Notes under the pieces: model-generated | What the model was told of the DNA's origin: nothing | The model's input: only the letters and a program-made list of their open reading frames with translations | The model's database searches: none | Assembly (NCBI RefSeq): GCF_022458745.1 | Contig: NZ_JAJJJF010000001.1 | Coordinates: 124,001 to 188,000, forward strand | DNA length: 64,000 nucleotides | Source of the DNA: Bacillus piscicola | GTDB taxonomy: Bacteria > Bacillota > Bacilli > Bacillales > Marinococcaceae | Direction: 5' to 3' | Shown here: positions 59,307 through 64,000 of the stretch, piece after piece | Layout: each line of letters starts with the position of its first letter | How positions within the stretch are numbered: position 1 is the stretch's first letter | Program-made: the position numbers and the translations under genes

Positions 59307-60074
59307 TTATTGAACATTAATCGTATTTTCTTTGTGCTCATGAAGTTCATCTTTTTTCACATGGATGGTCAACTGATACTCACCAGCTGATGCAAATGTT
59401 AAATCAGCTTCATATTCACCTTCTTCGTTTTCTTCCGTATCAATGAATTCATGCTTCTCTTCCCCTGCTTTCCAAAACTCATAGCTTACGTCTGCTTCTG
59501 TTAATGGTTTTCCGTCTTTCTCAAGATGAACGGTGAAGGTTTTCTCATCACCTGCATGAATGGCCTCAGGCTCCATCAGGTGAAAGGTAACGGCTTGGTC
59601 ATGACTATGTTCCTCTTGATCGTTTTCGTCTGCTTTGTTACTTTCTTCCACATCACCGACTATCAATTCTTTTTTTGGCATGCTGTGCATGTTCCTTGCG
59701 GTGACATGGGTGACGACATAATAAATACCTTCTTCGTCAAACGTATGAGTGAGGGTGTAGTTTCCATTTCCTGCATTTTCAGGCTCGAATTTCTCTGATT
59801 CTTCTTCATGCCCTTGTTTCCAAATTTCAAACTGCACGTCTTTTGCATCGGAAACATTCTCATCGCCTTGCGTAACTAAAATCTCAATGTCTCCCGCTTC
59901 TCCTGGTTCGAAGGCCTCGGATTCTGTTAAAATCTCGACCTCCAACGGTTGCAAGGACGCTTCGGATTCGGCGTTTTGACCATTTTCCGAGGCATCTTGA
60001 TCGGGGGCATTGTCATTTCCGCATGCTGCTAATAGGACCACAGTAATAAGGGCAAAAAAGATCTTTTTTGTCAT
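59307..60074 (-). CDS. YtkA/FixH-like lipoprotein with two domains
   Basis: A 255-residue lipoprotein: signal peptide ALITVVLLAACG (lipobox LAAC), an acidic linker, and two consecutive beta-sandwich YtkA/FixH-like domains (about 45-140 and 155-255). Each has ILTESEAFEPGEAGDIEI- or HLMEPEAIHAGDEKTFTVHLEK-like strands and the ending YQLTIHVKKDELHEHKENTI. Many His and Met residues in the second domain suggest copper binding outside the membrane. It lies 48 bases downstream of the DeoR-NosL-like gene on the same strand, so they form an operon. Confidence 0.82.
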   Translation of the reverse strand: MTKKIFFALITVVLLAACGNDNAPDQDASENGQNAESEASLQPLEVEILTESEAFEPGEAGDIEILVTQGDENVSDAKDVQFEIWKQGHEEESEKFEPENAGNGNYTLTHTFDEEGIYYVVTHVTARNMHSMPKKELIVGDVEESNKADENDQEEHSHDQAVTFHLMEPEAIHAGDEKTFTVHLEKDGKPLTEADVSYEFWKAGEEKHEFIDTEENEEGEYEADLTFASAGEYQLTIHVKKDELHEHKENTINVQ

Positions 60075-60122
60075 TTTTTCATCTCCTATTCACGTTTATA
60101 GATTGTCTCGAATCGGCTTACC

Positions 60123-60710
60123 CTAAGGATGATCGCTGCAACCACCTTGTCCGCCTTGCATTTTTTGATGAACGGCTTCCATCGCTTCCTGGAATCCATA
60201 TATTTCCCCGTCAAACCCTTTTACAAATTTCTCCGCATGTTCTTTTTGTTCAAACGTAAGGACTTGTGGCTGACAACAAGCGACGTGTAAGGTAGTATCC
60301 ATGACATACCAGGTCAAAGAAGCACTGATCGTGGTGTCCATCAGGAAGTCGTGACACATAGCTTGCAGCACTTCTTCCCCCAGCTGACGGTGCCGGAGCA
60401 GGCCGCAGTGGGCACAACAAGTGGTCTCAATCCGATCGTTTGTTAAGATTAAACGATACACCATTTTAGAGTTGTTCGGTTTGTGGCAATAGGCACAGTG
60501 AGCTTGATCGGAGACAGTTTGTTCCTTATTTTGCTTGAGGGAGATTCCCCCAAACGTTTTGGTGATGAATCCTTCGTCCACTAACGGCTTAATATCCCGA
60601 TAAATTGTCATTTCTGACACAGCAAAATGCTCACTCAGCTCACTGATCTTCCATGTTTTTTTCTTCTGGATCAATTCCCTCATTTGTCGCTGCCTTTCAA
60701 TTGGAAGCAC
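60123..60710 (-). CDS. DeoR-type HTH protein fused to a NosL-like metal-binding domain
   Basis: A 195-residue protein with an unusual architecture. Residues 1-55 are a DeoR-type helix-turn-helix (MLPIERQRQMRELIQKKKTWKISELSEHFAVSEMTIYRDI). Residues 70-105 have two Cys pairs (CAYCHKPNNSK, CCAHCG), a zinc- or copper-type ribbon. Residues 125-190 resemble NosL (CQPQVLTFEQKEHAEKFVKGFDGEIYGFQEAMEAV), a copper chaperone fold. The C-terminus adds CSDHP. The likely function is a copper-responsive repressor of the lipoprotein operon. The fusion of regulator and NosL-like sensor is inferred. Confidence 0.7.
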   Translation of the reverse strand: MLPIERQRQMRELIQKKKTWKISELSEHFAVSEMTIYRDIKPLVDEGFITKTFGGISLKQNKEQTVSDQAHCAYCHKPNNSKMVYRLILTNDRIETTCCAHCGLLRHRQLGEEVLQAMCHDFLMDTTISASLTWYVMDTTLHVACCQPQVLTFEQKEHAEKFVKGFDGEIYGFQEAMEAVHQKMQGGQGGCSDHP

Positions 60711-60849
60711 CGTGTCTTCACCCCTCTGTTAAACCATGATACTCATTCATGTAAAATAACAAACTCTCACATACATTGTATCAGTTCCGTTTTTCTTTTA
60801 AATAAGAATGCCAGACAAGTTGTGAAAGATTTGTGATGTTTTGTTATAA

Positions 60850-61215
60850 GTAACAAATGAAGACGTGAAAATGAAGAAACACCGAAATAACAACATCATA
60901 GCACCTGTCAGAAGCTATGAAATGTTAAAAGGTCCGAAATAGAAGCGTCGCAGAGCTCGTATGAAGTCATGAAATCAGAGAGTCGCCGAAATAGAGACAT
61001 CATAGAGGTTGTATGATGTCGTAAAAAGAGAAGGGATCGAAAAAAACGACATCATAGGCATCGTATGAAGTCGTCAAATGAGGACACTGAAAAAATAACA
61101 ACACCATCAGGGCTGTATGATGACGGGAAAATAAGGAAGTGAAGAAATAGCGGCGTCATAGCGTGGGTATGGTGCCACGAAATCGAGCGCCAGCAAAAAT
61201 AACAACGTCATAGCA
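60850..61215 (+). repeat. Family A 52-bp repeat array, A5
   Basis: Seven units. It is a near copy of part of array A6 (63373-63670) in the same unit order. It lies between the DeoR-type gene (-) and the Rpn pseudogene (+); nothing else is visible in the gap. Confidence 0.88.
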
Positions 61216-61313
61216 TAAAAATAACATGTTAAAAAAAGGTATCAAAATACTCAATCAAGATAGACAAATACGAACAAACATTTGCTATAATAGAAGAAAA
61301 CGAGGTGTGTTCC

Positions 61314-61836
61314 GTGTCTCATCAAAACAGGGTGGAATAATCCAGTTGCCGGTGCATTGCTAAGCAAAATGGGATATACTAAAGAGGAAAATATCGAAGT
61401 GAAAAAGGAATTTTTGCGGATGCTCGTCCGGCTGGAGCTCGATCCAGCGCGAAATCACCTATTAACCGCTTTTTTTGAAACATATTTGGCACTTTCGGAT
61501 AAGGAAGAACGCATGTTACAAACGGAGATAAATAACCTAGATCCCGAAGAGGAGGCGAAGGTGATGGAGCTAATGACTTCTTACGAACGTAAAGGGATGG
61601 AAAAAGGTAGACGGGAAGGGATAGAAAAAGGAAGACAGGAAGGAGTAGTGAAGGGGAAGCAGGAGGCTGTTTCCATGGTTCTTGAGACAAAATTTGGCGC
61701 CGCTGCTGCTAGAGAAATGGAGAAAGTTCGTTCAATCCATGATTTGCAGCTGCTGAATGACTTATTGAAGCAGATCCTCACTGTCGGTTCTCTCGAAGAT
61801 GCCCGTAAGATAATGAATGAGATGACAGGAAAATAA
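61314..61836 (+). pseudogene. Rpn-family (PD-(D/E)XK) nuclease, internal deletion
   Basis: GTG 61314 with AACGAGGTG upstream opens a typical Rpn start (MSHQNRVE), but after eight codons it hits TAA. Reading from 61336 in another frame gives WNNPVAGALLSKMGYTKEENIEV, the sequence that normally lies about 170-200 residues into these proteins, and continues to 61836 with the charged coiled-coil C-terminus (KGMEKGRREGIEKGRQEG) and LETKFG end. The catalytic nuclease part is therefore missing. Rpn proteins are recombination-promoting nucleases found scattered in bacterial genomes. The remaining C-terminal part may still be translated from TTG 61357. Confidence 0.85.
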
Positions 61837-61842
61837 AGTAAC

Positions 61843-61880
61843 AAACCTCCTTATTATGTTTTGACCAAGGAGGTTTTTTT
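61843..61880 (+). terminator. Terminator after the Rpn pseudogene
   Basis: AAACCTCCTT and AAGGAGGTTTTTTT arms around an AT-rich loop. Confidence 0.85.
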
Positions 61881-61961
61881 AGGTAAATGAGGGGAAGGAC
61901 AGCAATGTATATACAACTTGTCAGACCCTACAACTAGTTACTAAAAGAAAGGCGTGGGCTT

Positions 61962-63140
61962 ATGTATCAACCGTTTATATCACCTGTAAAAATCGTATCC
62001 GGGGAAGGCTCTATCCAAGAGATCCCTGCTCTCGTCCAGTCGTTCGAAGCGAAAAGAGTCATGGTTTTTGCTGATAAAGGGGTCATTGATGCCGGGATTG
62101 TGACGAAACTGGAAGACCAATTAAAAAAAGCAAACCTCGAATACCGCATCTATTCGGATCTTATTCCCGAGCCGCCGCTTGCGATTGGGAATAAGGCGCT
62201 CCAGGCGTTAAAAGAGTACGGGGCCGACCTTGTCATCGGAATTGGCGGCGGCAGTTCGCTTGATATTAGTAAAGCAGTGGCGGTTCTGCATGACAACGAG
62301 GGCAGCGTGGAAGACTTTTTAAATCTTTCTGGCACGAAGCCTTTACAAGAAAAAGGGCTGCCGAAAATATTGATTCCCACGACGTCGGGAACCGGGGCAG
62401 AAGTAACCGATATTTCCGTATTTTCGCTGGAAGACACCAAGGATGTGATCACCCACGAATACTTGCTCGCGGATGCAGCGGTAGTGGACCCGGAATTAAC
62501 GTACACCCTGCCGCCGCGGATTACCGCGTCCACCGGCGTGGATGCCCTCACTCATGCGGTGGAATCGTTTGTATCCGTGAATGCCACGCCGTTAACCGAT
62601 GCACTGGCTCTCGAAGCGATCAAAAGAATTTCTTCCAGCATCCGGACAGCCGTCTGGAACGGAGCGGACAGAGAAGCACGGAGCGATATGTCGTGGGGAA
62701 GTACTCTCGCCGGACTCAGTTTCTATAATGCGGGAGTAGCAGGTGTGCATGCCCTAGCCTATCCTCTCGGCGGGTTGTTCAAAATCGCGCACGGAGAATC
62801 CAATGCCGTTCTTCTTCCGTATATTTTTGATTACATCTGGCCGGCCTGCCTCCCTAAAATGGCCCGGATGGCAGAAGCCCTCGGTGTGAAAACGGCGCAT
62901 CTCAACCAACGAGAAGCCGCATTGGCAGCGGTAAAAGAGTTGAAGCACATTGTCGATGACGTCGGCATACCTTCCACGCTCGGTGCGTTTGGCATTGAAG
63001 AAAAAGATATCGAGACCCTTGCTGCGAACGGCATCAAACAGACCAGACTCCTTGCCCGCAGTCCGAAGCCGTTTACACTGGATGACATACGCGACCGCTA
63101 CCGTGCCGCGTATCAAGGAGAATTACGATTCGGAGACTAA
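61962..63140 (+). CDS. Iron-containing alcohol dehydrogenase
   Basis: A 392-residue group III dehydrogenase. NAD site VIGIGGGSSLDISKA, substrate/hinge IPTTSGTGAEVTDISVF, the iron ligands in TGVDALTHAVESF (Asp and His) and in VHALAYPLGGLFKIAHGESNAVLLPYIF (two His). It oxidises an alcohol or reduces an aldehyde with NAD(P). Start ATG has AAAGGCGTG upstream. It stands alone and is followed by a terminator. Substrate unknown. Confidence 0.93.
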   Translation: MYQPFISPVKIVSGEGSIQEIPALVQSFEAKRVMVFADKGVIDAGIVTKLEDQLKKANLEYRIYSDLIPEPPLAIGNKALQALKEYGADLVIGIGGGSSLDISKAVAVLHDNEGSVEDFLNLSGTKPLQEKGLPKILIPTTSGTGAEVTDISVFSLEDTKDVITHEYLLADAAVVDPELTYTLPPRITASTGVDALTHAVESFVSVNATPLTDALALEAIKRISSSIRTAVWNGADREARSDMSWGSTLAGLSFYNAGVAGVHALAYPLGGLFKIAHGESNAVLLPYIFDYIWPACLPKMARMAEALGVKTAHLNQREAALAAVKELKHIVDDVGIPSTLGAFGIEEKDIETLAANGIKQTRLLARSPKPFTLDDIRDRYRAAYQGELRFGD

Positions 63141-63148
63141 CACCTGGT

Positions 63149-63193
63149 GCAGGAAGGACTCTCGCTATTTGATGAGTCCTTCCTGTTTTTTAT
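63149..63193 (+). terminator. Terminator of the alcohol dehydrogenase gene
   Basis: CAGGAAGGACTC and GAGTCCTTCCTG pair around an 11-base loop before TTTTTT. Confidence 0.88.
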
Positions 63194-63202
63194 CGTATTT
63201 GT

Positions 63203-64000
63203 GCTTGTATGAAGCCGTGAAATGAACCGTTCTTCCTAATAGCGACGTCATTGCCTCCCGATGACGTCGTGAAAAAGAGAAGGCGTCAAAATAAAGGCGT
63301 CATTGGGCGTGTATGAAGTCGTTAAATGAGAAGATCGAGAAAATAACGACTTCATAGAGGTTGTATGAAGGCGTGAAAATGAAGAAACACTGAAATAACA
63401 ACATCATAGCACCTGTCTGAAGCTATGAAATGTTGAAAGGGCTGAAATAGAAGCGTCGCAGGGCTCGTATGAAGTAATGAAATTAGAGAGTCGCCGAAAT
63501 AGCGACGTCATAGAGGTTGTATGGTGTCGTGAAAAGAGAAGGGGTCGAAAAATACGACATCATAGGCATCGTATGAAGTAGTCAAATGAGGAGACTGAAA
63601 AAATAACAACACCATCGGGGCTGTATGATGACGGGAAAATAGGGAAGTGAAGAAATAGCGGCGTCATAGAGACTATATGAAGTCGTGAAATCAGAAAATC
63701 AATGAAATAGAGGCATCATAGCCGTCCTATGGCGTCGTGAAATCGTGGAATGTCTAAAATAGCAACGTCATAGTGACCGTATGGAGTCATGAAATCAGCG
63801 AGCCGCTGAAATACCGACGTCTTAGTCGTTCAATGGAGTAGTGAAAACCACTAACCCATAAAATAGCACCGTCATAGCAGCCCTATGACGCTTTTAAATT
63901 CTACAATCACAGAAATAGCAACGTCATAGCGATGGGATGATGCCTTGAAATGAGAAACCGGCCAACATAACACCTGCATAGACAGTGTATGACGCCACAA
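63203..64000 (+). repeat. Family A 52-bp repeat array, A6, running off the right edge
   Basis: At least 15 units. GAAATA-type starts fall at 63391, 63443 and 63495, exactly 52 apart. The array continues to the end of the window. Later units are more degenerate. No gene is supported here. Confidence 0.9.

Noticed and set aside
23615-64000. CRISPR arrays
   Set aside because: Units are 52 bp, conserved for most of their length, with a short drifting linker rather than unique spacers; no cas genes.
1-64000. tRNA, rRNA, phage and intact insertion sequences
   Set aside because: No cloverleaf, rRNA core, transposase or phage structural gene could be recognised on either strand.

Overview
The window looks like chromosomal DNA of an endospore-forming member of the Bacillaceae. 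The reasons are strong AGGAGG-type ribosome sites, frequent TTG and GTG starts, a spore photoproduct lyase operon (splA-splB), YnfA, YugN-like and DUF421 proteins, and an IMEF-type encapsulin. Many proteins are acidic, so a halophilic or alkaliphilic relative is possible, but that is inference. No rRNA, tRNA, CRISPR array, phage or intact insertion sequence was seen.

Region 1 (1-16 kb) is a mosaic of small accessory units: an edge-truncated acetyltransferase, a peroxiredoxin, an ArsR regulator with an ArsP-type permease and a 50-residue cysteine-pair protein, then a response regulator / ABC transporter / histidine kinase cassette lying between two copies of a Bacillaceae-type intergenic repeat. 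After these come a DUF5412-like protein, YnfA, a coiled-coil repeat protein, a short-chain dehydrogenase, a carboxymuconolactone-decarboxylase-like protein, an SLH protein, a metallo-beta-lactamase-fold hydrolase and a FAD oxidoreductase. At 15.6-16.2 kb an OsmC-family gene carries an in-frame TGA exactly at the peroxidatic cysteine, followed by a SECIS-like hairpin: a probable selenoprotein.

Region 2 (16-33 kb) holds an orphan TRAP binding protein, a beta-hydroxyacid dehydrogenase, DUF421 and YugN proteins, UvsE, a retropepsin-like protease, a VWA lipoprotein, splAB, and an iron-storage encapsulin locus: IMEF cargo, shell, and a divergent ferredoxin with its own targeting peptide behind a Fur-box-like site. 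It ends with an aminotransferase, a ThDP enzyme and a MetE-like methyltransferase.

Region 3 (34.7-55.6 kb) is the most striking part: a 21-kb catabolic island. It encodes a urea-carboxylase-type biotin enzyme split into subunits (two AHS1/AHS2 pairs, BCCP, biotin carboxylase) plus a PxpA/LamB protein, a sigma-54 activator, molybdenum cofactor genes (moeA, moaE, moaD, moeB/thiF, moaA) and a CoxGSLM-type molybdenum hydroxylase with its maturation factors (MoxR ATPase, VWA protein, XdhC, MocA). Two promoters have textbook -24/-12 elements, each preceded by two TTTCA-N4-TGAAA-like palindromes exactly 21 bp apart. This predicts one sigma-54 regulon for hydroxylation, and then ATP/biotin-dependent opening, of an unknown N-heterocycle or lactam.

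Region 4 (55.6-64 kb) has an M14 carboxypeptidase, a YtkA-like lipoprotein beside a DeoR-NosL-like fusion regulator, an Rpn nuclease pseudogene and an iron alcohol dehydrogenase, all separated by repeats.

Two unrelated intergenic repeat families run through the window, and both have a 52-bp period (about five helical turns). Family A has six arrays between 23.6 kb and the right edge, with a 260-bp higher-order repeat in some. Family B has four arrays between 15 and 30 kb. All arrays read in the same direction on the + strand. Some family A arrays share a leader or a tail, and one is bracketed by a duplicated end of mocA, which suggests that the arrays move or recombine as units.
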